A program made the translations under genes and the position numbers. DNA of 64,000 nucleotides, from the NCBI RefSeq assembly GCF_032854445.1, contig NC_088302.1:48762046-48826045 (forward strand), in the 5' to 3' direction. The notes under the pieces are model-generated. The model was not told the origin of the DNA. It saw only the letters and a list, made by a program, of their open reading frames with translations, and made no database searches. Positions 45,901 to 57,924 of the stretch are shown piece after piece. This DNA comes from Liolophura sinensis. Lineage: Eukaryota > Mollusca > Polyplacophora > Chitonida > Chitonidae. Each line of letters starts with the position of its first letter. The first letter of the stretch is position 1.

Positions 45901-46040
45901 AATACCATCAATGCCTTTCTTAGTGTCTGCTGAACCAAACCTTTACCATCGATTTGACTTATTATGTCATTAACTAACTCATATGTGATGACACTTTGGA
46001 GCGACCAGAAATCTGAATAAAGAAACGGTAGCAGTACTCT
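42957..46040 (-). pseudogene. Large broken gene: coiled coil plus transposase-like region, unrecognised family
   Basis: Open segments in order on the minus strand fit one protein of about 1,000 residues. They are a lead segment (SVITYELVNDIISQ, about 46.0 kb), a Q/E/K-rich coiled coil (45546-45202, 45061-44850), a region with LELFGVTLAKLPSQTTC (about 44770), acidic and basic helices (44546-44286), a region with EATKATCWIVLMSGNRAAG (about 44160) and a C-terminal part with WAYNKTLPWLQSLSEEEADI and a highly charged helix (43450-43200). It is cut by nonsense codons (for example TAG at 44286-44288 and 43106-43108, where the same frame continues beyond) and several frameshifts. I recall similar uncharacterised proteins from molluscs and cnidarians that look transposon-borne, but cannot name the family. 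Confidence 0.55.
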
Positions 46041-46096
46041 TGTTCTTAGGTCGTCCTACGATAACCTTGCTTCTCAATTGTTACAGCCTTCTTATT

Positions 46097-47175
46097 ATGA
46101 TTTTCTGTAAAATGGACTCCATTCCGGAAACTTTAACGTACGATCAAGAGAAATCCTTCATGACGTGGGTGTTGACCTGACCAAGCTGGAAAAAGCTACT
46201 CCTTTCCCGCACCCCCTTGGCTCCTCCATGTACTTAATGTTTGCATGACGTTACGTGAGTATACCCGCAAATCTGGCCGCCTTAACCTTATCTGTTCGTC
46301 TTTTAAAAACTATGTGTCTAACAACTGGCCTGCTTTTTTAAAACTATTTTCAAATGCATCAAAGTACCCAGAGACAGGGAAGTCTGGTATTGAGTTTTCA
46401 GTACCGGGTATAAAATTATGCCAATCACTTAGAGTGTCTGATAAATTGTCGGTCTTCACATGTGAGTTATTAGCAATCCTCTGTTCTTTACTCTGGCTTG
46501 AGGAATACAGCCCAGTGAGGGCTGTGATTTTTTCTGATTCACTTGCTGCATTACTCTTGGCAAACTGCATCTCGTCTGATTTTGGAGGTATTATGGTTGA
46601 TAACCTCGTTTTACTTTATAGAGGGGATAGAGGTTTGTTTGGCATGGGTACCAGCCCACTTGGGAATAGCGGGTAATGAAGAAGCGGACAAGGCTGCAAA
46701 ACAAGCGCTCCTGCTGAATAATATATCTGTGTCTTACACGTTATCATGTCGAGAGATGTTCAGCGAAGATAAGTCACACTTCTACTGGCTTTGGCAGAAT
46801 GAGTGGGATACAACGAATAATGGTCGTTTTTATTTTCAATTTTAGCCTTCTATTTCCAGTGGATATGTAAGCCTATCTCCAAGACAAAACGATGTCTTGT
46901 TTTTCAGATTAATGTCTGATGTCTTACCTTTTAACTTACTGTGATAAACTGTCACCCAAGTGGCTGAGGTGATTTTTGTGATGTAGTTGAGTCCGAAGAA
47001 CATTTTCTTTTCAGATGTCCCAGATATAATTTAGTCAGAGCTCAAATGTTTGCAAAGCTATCACATTTTGATATTTTTCAGCACACATTGCAGGCAGTTG
47101 TGTGTCCTCCACGAAACAGAGTTAAAGTTTTCAATGAAGTGGCGAAGTTCATTGTTAATTCAAGGCGATTTTGAG
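46097..47175 (+). pseudogene. LINE 3' end: RNase H domain and C-terminal tail
   Basis: Frames read SNASKYPETGKSGIEF, LSVFTCELLAILCSL and VIFSDSLAALLLANC, then after a frame change CLAWVPAHLGIAGNEEADKA and KQALLL, and later a tail with ESEEHFLFRCPRYNLVRAQM ending near FIVNSRRF at 47175. This is the RNase H and tail of an I-type non-LTR retrotransposon. The first RNase H Asp has become Asn (SNAS where a TDAS/TDGS motif is expected), and stops plus frameshifts break it. The reverse transcriptase part is absent: the left edge abuts the minus-strand pseudogene. Confidence 0.75.
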
Positions 47176-47233
47176 TCTCCCCAACCCTCATCCCGTTTAT
47201 TTGAGTGTTATCTCTAGTAATGTAGTACAGATT

Positions 47234-47342
47234 TACTCTTGCAGTTAAGTGTGGCGTGCATCATCCCTTTTCAGGGCTTGGAAAACGCCAAATTTATAAT
47301 TTCCCTATCTCACTCACGCCACCTTGGGAATAACTGCAAGTA
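47234..47342. repeat. Short inverted-repeat element (MITE-like)
   Basis: Left arm 'tactcttgcagttaagtgtg' with 'gcgtg' and right arm 'cacgccacc...taactgcaagta' pair with two small bulges, about 109 bp in all. The outer bases are TA. It may be a small non-autonomous DNA transposon or a hairpin in the LINE 3' UTR. Confidence 0.35.
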
Positions 47343-47744
47343 AAAACACGCCCCAAATAGGCTGTCAGTGGTCATGTATAACCCCGACCGCCTTATAGCT
47401 AAATGTTAAATCACGTTGGTTAACCCTCCCTGGACATTTTCTCTCTCGGCCTCTTGGCTTCTATTGGTGTCCACTGGATGTGAATGCGGCAACGCTGTTG
47501 ACTCAGTCAACCTCTTTAAATCTCCACTAAAATACTGATGATTGCAGTCCAGGCTGTGTTTCCTCAAATGAATGAGATCCGGGTTGTTCAGTAAAATGTA
47601 AGTTAAATGCCATAGTTTTCTTGTCCTTTTAAGCCTTATTTCCTTTGCCTCTAAAGGATAGAATAATCAAAAATGCATTAAAGATTCTTGTTTTTTTTCT
47701 CTCTTTTTTCTTTGTTATGACACTTTTCTTTAGGTTATATATTT

Positions 47745-47850
47745 ATTAATTCGATTGGTATCATCCACAGTGCTCATTCACTTATACAACGGCCACCAAA
47801 ACTTTGGTTGGAGGAAGCCGGGCAGAACTCATGACAACCTCCTTGGAAGA
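47745..47850 (-). mobile_element. Diverged SINE relic
   Basis: 'ttcacttatacaacggccac' and 'ggaggaagccgggcagaact' match the SINE body with several changes and lost segments. Confidence 0.55.
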
Positions 47851-48349
47851 CGATATTAGAACAAAAACTGTCGAAACAAGGGAGACAACCGTGTTAGAAA
47901 TATTTTCAAGCTCTTATATAAAACATGAAAGCATCACAGTAAATTACCCTTTGCGCAAACAACGCATAATTTGGTGAAACTCATTTAGATTTACCTGTTA
48001 CTAATGTTGAGTGATCCGAATTAAAGGAGCCATATCCGTTGCTTGCACGATGAACGGTGTCCGGCTCTCTGGGCAAGGGTCTCCTGTTGGAAGTCCCCGC
48101 CTTCATTTCCCGGCAGAATACCCTAAGTACTGGGTGATTATGAGTGTAGTCCACAAACAGCATCCCAACACAGGCCACGTGCCCTGGACATAGAACGTAT
48201 CGTGTGTTATAGCTATGCTACTTGTCCTAGATACAGAACACACTGTGCGTTGTAACTAAGCCACGTGTTGTGGACATATATCATGCCATGTGTTATAGCT
48301 AAACATACTATGTGAAACGGTTATTTTTACAACTACATCTAACTTCAGA

Positions 48350-48650
48350 ATATACCACGCAAATGTCGTTATACTCAATGAGTCACGGCACAAATGTTGT
48401 AACGCGGGGCAATATGTCATGCTGTAACTTCGGGAGTCACCATGCAAATGTTATACTCAATGAGTCACGGCACAAATACTGTAACGCGAGGCAATGTAAT
48501 ATGTTCTAACTTTGGGAGTCACCACGTAAATACTGTTATACTCAGTGACTTACGGCACAAATGTTGTAACGCGGGCAATGTGTTATGTTGTAACTTCGGG
48601 AGTCACCACGCAAATGTTGCTATACTCAATGATCAACCACTGTGCGATTG
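48350..48650 (+). repeat. Tandem repeat, about 85-95 bp unit, block B copy
   Basis: Three to four units with 'tgttgtaacttcgggagtc', 'actcaatgagtcacggcac' and 'gcggggcaatatgtcatg'; partner of 4796-5175. Confidence 0.7.
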
Positions 48651-49040
48651 TTATAACTAAGTGAGCAAATTTTGTGACTACTCAACTGATACAATAATGT
48701 AACAGTTTCTGTTGCCCACAAACTGAAGACTGGTCACAAAGATAACATTATTCCCCTGGTTGACTGACAGAAAAAAAGATCGCAAGTCCAAGTTGTTTTT
48801 AAATCACTAATATCATAAACGAAGCTCTACCCTACAATCAACATCATTTTGCTCGATCGGCTAGACCCTCTTGTAGGTGAAAAGGGTGCGGTGGGGATGT
48901 GGACCATAGCTCTTGCATTAAAATGGTCAAAAAATAGTTTTCCTACATTTTTTTTGTGAGAGGTGAGAGACTTCTGGATCATTACGCTGACAATATTTTG
49001 ATACACTGATGCTGAAGAAATACATGTCTAATTGACTTTA

Positions 49041-49127
49041 GCTCCGGCTGTAGTGTAATGGTAAGCCGGCATATCCACTTGGTAAGAGTTTCTTTTGGAC
49101 TTGGGGGTCGTGGGTTTTAGTTCGGGT
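49041..49127 (+). repeat. tRNA-like sequence (tRNA-derived repeat), block B copy
   Basis: 'gctccggctgtagtgtaatg' and 'gggggtcgtgggttttagtt', nearly the same as 5682-5768. A-box-like and poor B-box-like elements; not a convincing intact tRNA. Confidence 0.45.
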
Positions 49128-49211
49128 AAGTAACATCCACATTTCCACATATTTTTTACTCCAGAAATAGATTTACATATATAAATATAATAAATACATA
49201 CGCGTAAACTG

Positions 49212-50712
49212 TTCGGCCTGGCTTTCTCCACTGCCGCACCTGGTTTTTTCCAAAACTTCACCTGGCTTTCGTCACTGCTCATCCTTGTTTTCCCCACTAC
49301 TCCACCTGGTTTACTTCACTACTCCGCTTTCTCAACTGCCTCGCTTGTCTTTCAATATTACCACGCCTGACTTTCTCCACTACCACACCTGTCTTTCAAC
49401 ATCACCACGCTTGGCTTTCAACATTACCACGACTGATCTTCTCCAATACCTCGCCTGGCTTTCAAAATTACCACGCCTGACTTTCTCCACTACCACACCT
49501 TACTCTCTCCACTATCACGCCTGACTTTCTCCACTACCATGCCCTACTTTCTCCACTATCACGCCTGGCTGTCTCCACTACCACATCTGACTGTCTTTAC
49601 TACCACCCCTGACTTTCTCCATTTCCACGCCTGACTTTTTCCACTGTCACACCTGAATTTCTCCACTACCATACCTAGCTTTCTCCACTACCACGCGTGG
49701 ATTTCAACATTACCACGGCTGATTTTCTCCTTTAATTCGCCTGGCGTTTAAAATTACCCCGCCTGACTTTCTCCACCACAACGCCTGATTCTCTCCACTA
49801 CCACGCCTGACTTTCTCCACTACCGCACCTGACTTTCTCCATTTCCACGCCTGGCTTTCTCCACTACAATGCCTGACTTTCTCAATTACCAAGCATAACT
49901 CTCTCCACTACCACACATGACTTTCTCCATTACCACGCCTGGCTTTCTCCACCACAACGCTTGACTTACTCCAATACCTGGCCTAACTTTCTCCACTACC
50001 TCATCTGTCTTTCTCCATTTCCACGCCTGGCTTTCTCCACTACAACGCCCGACTTTCTCCATTACCAAGCCTAACTTTCTCCACTACCACACCTGTCTAC
50101 CTCCACTACCACGCTTGACTTACTCCGATACCACGTCTGGCTTTCCCCACTACAACGTCTAACTTTCTCCATTGTCACGCTAGATTTCACTATCACCACG
50201 ACTGACTTTCTCCATTACCACACCTGACTTTCTCCACTACCACACCTGTCTTTCAACATTACCACGGCTGATATTCTCCATCACCTCGCCTGGCTTTCAA
50301 AATTACCACGTCTGACTTTCTCCACTACCATACCCTACTTTCTCCACTATCACGCCTGACGTTCTCCACTACCACATCTGTCTTTCTCCCCTTACTTCCA
50401 CTGTCACGCCTGTCTTTCTCCACTACCACACTTGAATTTCAACATTACCACACCTGGCTTTCTACACTACAACGCCTAACTTTCCCTATTGTCAAGCTTG
50501 ATTTTTTCTATTACCACGCCTGACTTTCTCCACTACCACGCCTGGCCTTCTCTATTACCACACCTGGCTTTCTCCACTGCAACACTTGGTTTTCAACATT
50601 ACCACGCCTGCTTTTCTCCACTGCCATACGTGGCTTTCTCCACTACCACGCGTGGCTTTCAACATTACCACACCTAATTTCTCCACTAATACGCCTGACT
50701 TTTTCCACCACC
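49212..50712 (+). repeat. Minisatellite array, block B
   Basis: About 60 units of 22-24 bp on the pattern 'cctgactttctccactaccac', with variants such as 'ggctttcaacattaccacgc'. Same family as 8650-9124 and 12989-13345, all in one orientation here; the inverted half found in block A is absent. Open frames in it are spurious. Confidence 0.9.
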
Positions 50713-50973
50713 CCACCTTTCAATTTAAAGAAACGACCTGAATGCAAATAAGATATGGATTAGATGAATTTTAATGAAAAATTTGGAGAAGATTATCTGA
50801 ATTAATTAGGAAATACCTTTGCCTTTCACAGATATGCTTTAAATCAACCAATTATGCTACAGTTCGCTATAGCCGCAGCTAAGTATAGACTCATTCTCTG
50901 TCATAGGCCCACCTGGGGAATTCCTCGTGACCTGAAATTTGCAAGCTGCGTCAACCGATAAAACGCGTCTAAA

Positions 50974-51216
50974 GGGACCCTCAGTGGCTCAGTTGGTTAG
51001 CGCGCTAGCACAGCGTTATGACCCAGGAGTCTCTCACCAATTCGGTCGCTGTGAGTTCAAGTCCAGCTCATGTTGGCTTCCTCTCTGGCCATACGTGGGA
51101 AGGTCTGACAGCAACCTGCAGATGCCCGTGGGTTTCTCCCAAGCTCTGCCCGGTTTCCTCCCCCATAATGCTGGCCGCCGTCGTGTAAGTGAAAAATTTT
51201 TCAGTATGGCGTAAAA
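50974..51216 (+). mobile_element. SINE with complete tRNA head, block B only
   Basis: Starts with the head (A box 'tggctcagttggttagcgcg', B box 'gagttcaagtcc'), then the body and a shortened tail ('gtatggcgtaaaacac'). Block A at about 14062-14072 has the same flanks with nothing inserted. This copy best shows the orientation of all the SINEs in the window. Confidence 0.88.
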
Positions 51217-51370
51217 CACACCGGCCAGCTGTTGTTGAAGAATGTTTACCTTGATATTGGTAATGACATCCATGACTAAATTTTCCATCACCCCATCATA
51301 CGGCTGGAAATCAGTTGGCAGTAAACTGATGTTCTTCTGTTTTTGATAAGGCAGACTACAGTATATAGCC

Positions 51371-52130
51371 TGTTACGACCCAAACTGTCTGTATTATAAA
51401 GAGATGGCTTGTTCGAAATACACGACAGTTTAACCACACAAAAACAGTAACCAAAACCAGTAGATTTTATTTTACAACAGTTTATTAGGTTTAACAAGAA
51501 CAGATAACAAGACTTGTACAAATACTAAAGTACTTAAGTTTAACAAGAAAGGATAGCAGTATCTATACAAATACTAAAGTACTTACAAGTACAACGGTGC
51601 TAAGTCCAAACGGACGCATATATTCCACAATGGTGATAACCATACAGGCATAAATGCACAAATAAGAGGGAAAATCCACAGTATAACTGAGTGTATGACG
51701 AAATATACACAAAATTCCACAGACAGGGTCCGTGTACTAATAAGCACTGTGTACACAGGGGCACAAATTAAATATACAAGTTCAGACTGAACAAGTGCTC
51801 GGTGGAGATAGGATATAACAAAGCCAGAGGCTATAAAAGACACCAAAATTCAGCACAAAAGGCCTACTAAAGTAACACACAGCGAAAGCATCCAAAACTC
51901 TCAATATTTCTCCTTTCTCCTTCCTTTGACCTGCTTTCATAGGTCTTATATAGACTGGTGGAATTTTCTAGAATAAGAAAATTCTTAAACACTTGTTGTA
52001 AACAAAGAGGCCCAGAACTGAGGGTATTCTGGAATATTCTAAGGCAGAGGCAGACAGCAGGCCCTGAACTCAGCATATGTAAACGGTGTTAAGCTAAATT
52101 TAGAAGCTGACGGCAGTTGTGCACATAACA
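51371..52130. mobile_element. Solo LTR, 760 bp, block B only
   Basis: Starts TGTTACGACC and ends GCACATAACA, the TGTTA...TAACA ends typical of LTRs. Flanks are AGCC (51367-51370) and AGCA (52131-52134), a 4-bp target duplication with one later change; block A has single AGCC (14211-14214) followed directly by the same 'ttttaaaatttcgggcgag'. No coding frame. On the minus strand a TATATAAG near 51950 and an AATAAA near 51486 fit promoter and poly(A) signals, suggesting minus orientation. It is unrelated in sequence to the LTRs at 9125 and 12813. Confidence 0.75.
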
Positions 52131-53778
52131 AGCATTTTAAAATTTCGGGCGAGTTGTTTGTTGCTGTTGTCTTGACATTTTAGTCATCGACGACGAGAGC
52201 AGCTTTCTGAAAATACTTTCCTTTATTAATGTTAAAATTTCGTTTTTGGGTCACAATTGGGTCACATTGCATGAGCCATGCTGTAATACTTTGTGTATTG
52301 ACTTTCTTTGTTTCTGGGATTTTTTTTTCTTGGGAGTGACCTTATACTTATGGAAGTTTTCACGTCAAAAATGTATTTTAATGTTCATTTCAGCCGGCGA
52401 AGGCGACTGACATTGGTGATCAGTTCCCTCCCATCATACGACCTGGTATGGTATATTTGCTGAAGGACAAATCGGGACAGTAAATACATGACTGATCTAA
52501 TTGTGTCCATGCTTCTAAACAACCATCAAAATTGGAGAATTTAACGTGGAATACGCAGTCTACAAATTCGTGCGTTACATTGACAGACAAGTTACGTTTT
52601 CTGATTGATAGCAAAATAGATGGTGTTATCGCTGCTAACTTTCACATGTATGTTACAGACGTTCTGTTATTCAGACAGAACAATTTTGTTGGTGTAACGG
52701 GGTATTTTGCTCTCCAAAACACAGCACATGTATTATATTGTACATGTAACAATCTAACCTTGCGTCAAGTAGTAAACATAATATTAGGATAAATATAACA
52801 GATCAGGGTGATTTTTAGAGTGAAATGATTTGACACCTGCACCCATTGATATTAAAATCACCGTGATAATGGTCAAGCAGTATAAAGTAAATCTTCCTTA
52901 CTGTTTTGTTAGCCATGAATACAACGTAATAACAATTAATGCAACCATGAATACGATGTAATAAAAATTCTTGTACCTTTGTTACCTACCGCGTCTGTAA
53001 ACATTGTATTATATTTTCTTAATTTTTTACTTGTCAGTGTCTGGCCTACATTTTTCCCTCAGTGTACGTTATAGCCTGCAGTGTTATTCCGTCGACCGTT
53101 GTTGAGGTTTTGGTTCCAGAATTTTCTTATATGCTAGTCTGTAAATATAAGCGACGGAGTTGTGAAACTCGCAGCCATTCATTCAAGTCCACTTTTGAGC
53201 AGTCATTTACTGAAGTCCACTTCTGAGCAGTCATTTACTGAAATCCACTTTAGGGCAGTCATTCATTTAAGTCCACTTGCAAGCAGTTATTTACTGAAGT
53301 CATTTACTCATTTGAGAGCAGTCATATTCACTCTGATTCATTCTAACGGATTTTGCTCTGTTTGAAAATATCGGCCTTCATGCCATTCGACATTCGTCAT
53401 TTTACTCCACTTTCTAAACTCGGCACTTTGTGAGCTTATGTTTCGTCACTTGCTGTTTTTTGGAGACGTTATATTTGGAACATGTATGGATCATTATCTC
53501 TTTGTGTTATTACGAAGATTTCATCCCAGTATTTTCTGAAAGTGACTTTGTGAATATTTCCTAGGAAACATACATCGGCAGCTCGGCAGGATGGACGCTA
53601 CTGTCAACCCATCCGCCCTGAGAAGTTACACATTCACAGATAGTTGAGAACAAACCCCTTATTCAACTGTCATCCGTAGATTGAGAAATTAATTAAATTA
53701 ATCTTAAGTGTGGATTCTATATTTACGTGTACTGACTAGCCTTTGGAAGCCGGAATATTCCATGGTTTCAATGCCGTA

Positions 53779-53795
53779 AGATATATATATATGCC

Positions 53796-53885
<90 letters not shown>
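53779..53885. repeat. (TA)n microsatellite
   Basis: About 90 bases of TA alternation after a short interrupted run, followed by a decayed 'atatacatatatgcatac' stretch to about 53960. Block A has no such repeat at the matching place (about 15850). Confidence 0.95.
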
Positions 53886-53891
<6 letters not shown>

Positions 53892-54094
53892 ATATAGTTA
53901 TAGTTATATAAATCTATATACATATATGCATACATATACATATATAAATATATATACATTAAACGTGCAGACTTTCACTACGTACATGTATTTGTACAGT
54001 AGCTGTCGTTTTTGTCAATTGTCTATTGAAAGACAGAAAAGTTTCACCTTTGTTGTCTACATATAGGTGCCAGGCAGTCTATAATCTGTAAGAA

Positions 54095-54350
54095 AATATA
54101 TTTATTTATTTATTTATTTCACATGTGTTTTTTGCGCCGTACTCAAGAATCTTCCCCATATACGACGGCGGCCAGCATTATGGTGGAAGGAAACCAGGTG
54201 GAGCTCGGGGTTAATCCACGGCCATCCGCAGTTTATTGCCTGACCTTCCCATGTACTGTCGGACCTTCTCATGTACGGTCACAGTGACTGCACTGGTAAG
54301 AGGCTTCTGGGTCATCTCGCTGCGCTGGCGCGATAACCATCTGAGCCCTG
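54095..54350 (-). mobile_element. Near full-length SINE, shared with block A
   Basis: Counterpart of 16393-16630, with the same doubled 'ggaccttc.catgta' segment and the same right flank 'ggagggagatttatctgcgt'. Confidence 0.85.
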
Positions 54351-54814
54351 GAGGGAGATTTATCTGCGTCTCCAAAACAATGTCAAACAGATATCCACGC
54401 TCCATCGGGAGAGTAGCATTTGATATCCATCTTGTTGTTACACTCCTAATTTTGGAGGCAGGGTATGTCTATCAGCTTTGTGACTGGTTGAAAATTACAG
54501 GTCATTGCCAAGGATATTATTGTCAATTTACGATCCTTCAAGTGGAGAGAATATAATGTTCTTACACAAGACGACCTGATGCAGCTTTGGACAAATGTCA
54601 TTACATTCTACAATAATTTGTTCTTGTTATTCGGTTTTTATGTATGGAAGATGGTGCCTAAATATCCGTGTGTATGTGTCGCCGGGTTTAAAAAGCCACA
54701 AGTCTGTTGTTCAGTTTATTGTTCATTATTGGCAGAATAACGGAAATCTACCAGAGAATAGGGCTATCGTTGACTCTGGTGCAATTACACACCACAAAGT
54801 TTAAAATATTATTT

Positions 54815-54858
54815 ATTTATTTGCTTGGTGTTTTACGCCGTACTCAAGAAAATTTCAC
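54815..54858 (-). mobile_element. Very short SINE tail insertion, block B only
   Basis: Only about 44 bases ('gcttggtgttttacgccgta' and neighbours) sit between a perfect 14-bp target duplication, 'ttaaaatattattt', at 54801-54814 and 54859-54872. Block A has one copy at about 17655-17670. Extreme 5' truncation of a retroposed SINE. Confidence 0.85.
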
Positions 54859-54879
54859 TTAAAATATTATTTGTGCAGG

Positions 54880-56860
54880 TCTAAAAATATAGTCTATTAT
54901 ACAAATCAAATGTGATGCAGGTGATAATGCAAAGAAAAAAACCCCAAAGAAACCATAAGACAACATGGCTATTTTAGTGCAGAAAAACAGTATTCTGCTA
55001 AGGAGTATATATATACTCCTAAAAATAGCCATGTTGTCAGTGAAGTAGACAACTTATTAACTATCAGTCATGTAAGCACCAACCGAAACTATTTTGACAT
55101 GATCTTACAGATATTAACTTCAACGTGAGCATCACCAACATTTACAATATTTGCGTTTCACTTTTCACCACAAATTTATGGAAATCACTGAATAGTGTAT
55201 TCTACTGATATAAGGACGTTTCGCTCTGATACTTTCTAAAAGGTAAACTAAAACCCTACTGTCGGACTATTGAACGCAGTCTTACTCAGCAGGGCGAAAC
55301 TAAATACCTCATAGCTCCATTTATGTTGACCAACAGAAAGAGAAGCAGCCCTTTCTCATATACCTGTGCTACTCGGCTACAGAACCCATATCTATCTAGC
55401 GAGTTACTTCTCTATAGACGTATGAGGTGAAATACATTGTAACTCTTGCCAGAGACCGAGGCAGAGTTTAAGTTAAGAGGTATCCATAGGCAGCTATAGA
55501 TTGAAACGTTAGGTAGTTACGTTACAGATTCTGAATCGGAGTGCAATGCCTCGTGTACAGAATTTCACAGCTTATGGAGAATTGATACACTATTGACGAC
55601 TGGTAAAGCTGGTAAAAAAAAAGGTGAGGAAAAATGAAATAAGCCAAAAAATCTGATACATTGTGGATTTGGTGGAAATTTTACCCGCGAAGTAATTATT
55701 CACTATCCGTGTGTTAAAATGTCACCCATTGTAGTGTGTTAAAATGTCACCCATTGTAGTGTGCTAAAACGTTTACTTGTTTCACAATACGCCAGTCAAT
55801 TTCGTTGTATTTGTGAAGTTCAAATGTTTTTTGATTTGTTTATGTTTGTTCCAAAATAATATTCCTCAAACAAATATGATCAATGGGAACATGTGAAAAC
55901 AACAAAGCGGATTTTGGTGTACCCTCTTACATTTATTTACTTATTTATTTTCCTCATCACACAACAACAACACATTTTCAAGTCTTTTGTCAACAAGTAA
56001 GGTTAAATGTTCAAATTGTCGAAATGTTTACCTCTAATCTGAATAAAAAATAATTTAAACTAAATGTAGAAAAGTTTAACATGCGCAGACCATGTGACGA
56101 TTGACGGTACTGGAGCCAGTCTGGTCTTAGAGAATACGAACACTCGCCCACGTCATGTGATGTTTACATGATGTTATTATGATAATTAGCCCCGTTGTCA
56201 GTGAGACCTTGTCATTCCAAGGCGTGCCGTAATGGATGCAACTACTTTCCCAGATTATATGTTTTATAGGACGTTACGCCAGTAATTATCGCAAAACCAA
56301 TCGGGTTATCTTATTCCCCGGTGTGTTCTGTGAACGATTTTAGTTGAATTGCATGGCAATTTGTTAGCACGGTGATTTGCAACACTCAGTCCATGTAGAT
56401 ATATACGCACTACAGGTGATAATCAACTATACGTAGGCCCACACCTGTTACACCTGATGTAGAGCGCTCGGTCGAGTATGTTGTTTGTTCAGAAACAGGA
56501 AGGAGTGCTGTGTAATTGAGCAACATACTTTTATAGCAGTTTAAAGGAAACCAGTGCAGCGCACCAGACGGATGTTTGCATATGATAACAACATGAAGGT
56601 AATTTCTTTTAAACTGTCATGTTTTGCATCTGGATTGTATACGTCAGCTTTTAATCCGATTCATTACCCTGACGTCAAATCAATTGAAAATGATATATAG
56701 CAAAAAATAAGCCTAGAAAATTCCCAGATACGCAAACAGTCACGTTCACTGGTTGTCTGCAAAACAGCAGTGTTCTAGTATATAAACATCACAGTAAATC
56801 TCAAATGTGTTCTTTGCTGTATTACAATGATATACCTTGTAACTGATACTTATTATGCTC
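54880..56860. other. Intergenic, shared with block A, no gene seen
   Basis: Matches about 17670-19490 with indels. Contains the doubled 'gtgttaaaatgtcacccatt' motif at 55710-55765. No convincing frame. Confidence 0.6.
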
Positions 56861-56862
56861 AG

Positions 56863-57005
56863 ATGAAAGTGAGAAAAATTACACTTTTGCCAGTTTTATC
56901 AGTCTCGTGGATAATCTTGCTGAGTGGGTTTTCTTCAATGAGGACAAGCAAACAGTACCTCCAGAGTGGTTTTATGAGAAGCATTTTGTGCCAAAGCCAA
57001 ATTGA
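56863..57005 (+). pseudogene. Possible relic last exon, block B copy
   Basis: After an AG at 56861-56862 one frame (two bases in) reads KNYTFASFISLVDNLAEWVF and on to VPPEWFYEKHFVPKPN, then a stop. This is longer and smoother than the block A version, suggesting B is nearer the ancestor. No family recognised; the ATG frame gives a different, less plausible reading. Confidence 0.28.
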
Positions 57006-57688
57006 AGTTAAGAGTAGGAAGTTAACTTTTGAATAATATATACACGCGAAGTACACTGTGTTAATGTGACAATGTTTGTTTACAGCATCCAGTAGTTCCG
57101 TCTTTTTTACGTAAAACACAACTGGTGTTAATGAAAAGAAAAAATCACATAACCTTGAAACTTCATTTTGTTGTGATTGGTTTACTGTAATATATTTATT
57201 TACATTACTGTTATCCATTTATTACCGCTGATGATAACCCCTACACTACATTTTGTAATGATTTGTTTACTGTAATATATTTGTCTATGTTTAGACAAAA
57301 TATTTAGTACAAAATATTTCCATTCTTTCAATTAACACTGATTGTGTTTTATGTTCGGGTATGTTTACTGTTGGAATTTGTAGAGGTAGTGTATCGTTGA
57401 TGCATGAGATTCCAAGGATAAGCATTTCAGCCAGTTCTGTAAATCTTCAATGCAGAAGACCATATTGCCTAACAACCTAGACTTAAGAAAATTGCGCACG
57501 TAAATGCACAATGACGTCCGGATTTTGATTTTTGCAATAATCCAGCAGATTATAGAATTAATGCAGTTTTTATTTATGTGTTTTTCATGATCTGGTCTAT
57601 TTTTATGAAACCATGATAAGATCCATGAAAGAGATCGATATAATTAGAACAAAACTGCTACTTCTACTTTCAGATCAACTAAAAAAAA

Positions 57689-57920
57689 TCCTCAACCATG
57701 ACAATATCCTCAACCATGACAATATCCTCAACCATGACAAAATCCTCAAAAATGACAATATCCTCAACCATGACAATATCCTCAATCATGACAATATCCT
57801 CAACCATGACAAAATCCTCAACCATGACAATATCCTCAACCATGACAATATCCTCAACCATGACAAAATCCTCAACCAGGACAATATCCTCAACCATGAC
57901 AATATCCTCAACCATGACAA
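57689..57920 (+). repeat. 18-bp minisatellite, 13 units
   Basis: Same unit as 20311-20456 ('ctcaaccatgacaatatc') but 13 copies, with an 'aaaatc' variant spread through the array. Spurious open frames result in several phases. Confidence 0.9.
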
Positions 57921-57924
57921 GGAA

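Noticed and set aside
53743-54066. Tyr-Ile repeat frames
   Set aside because: Encoded by the (TA)n microsatellite.
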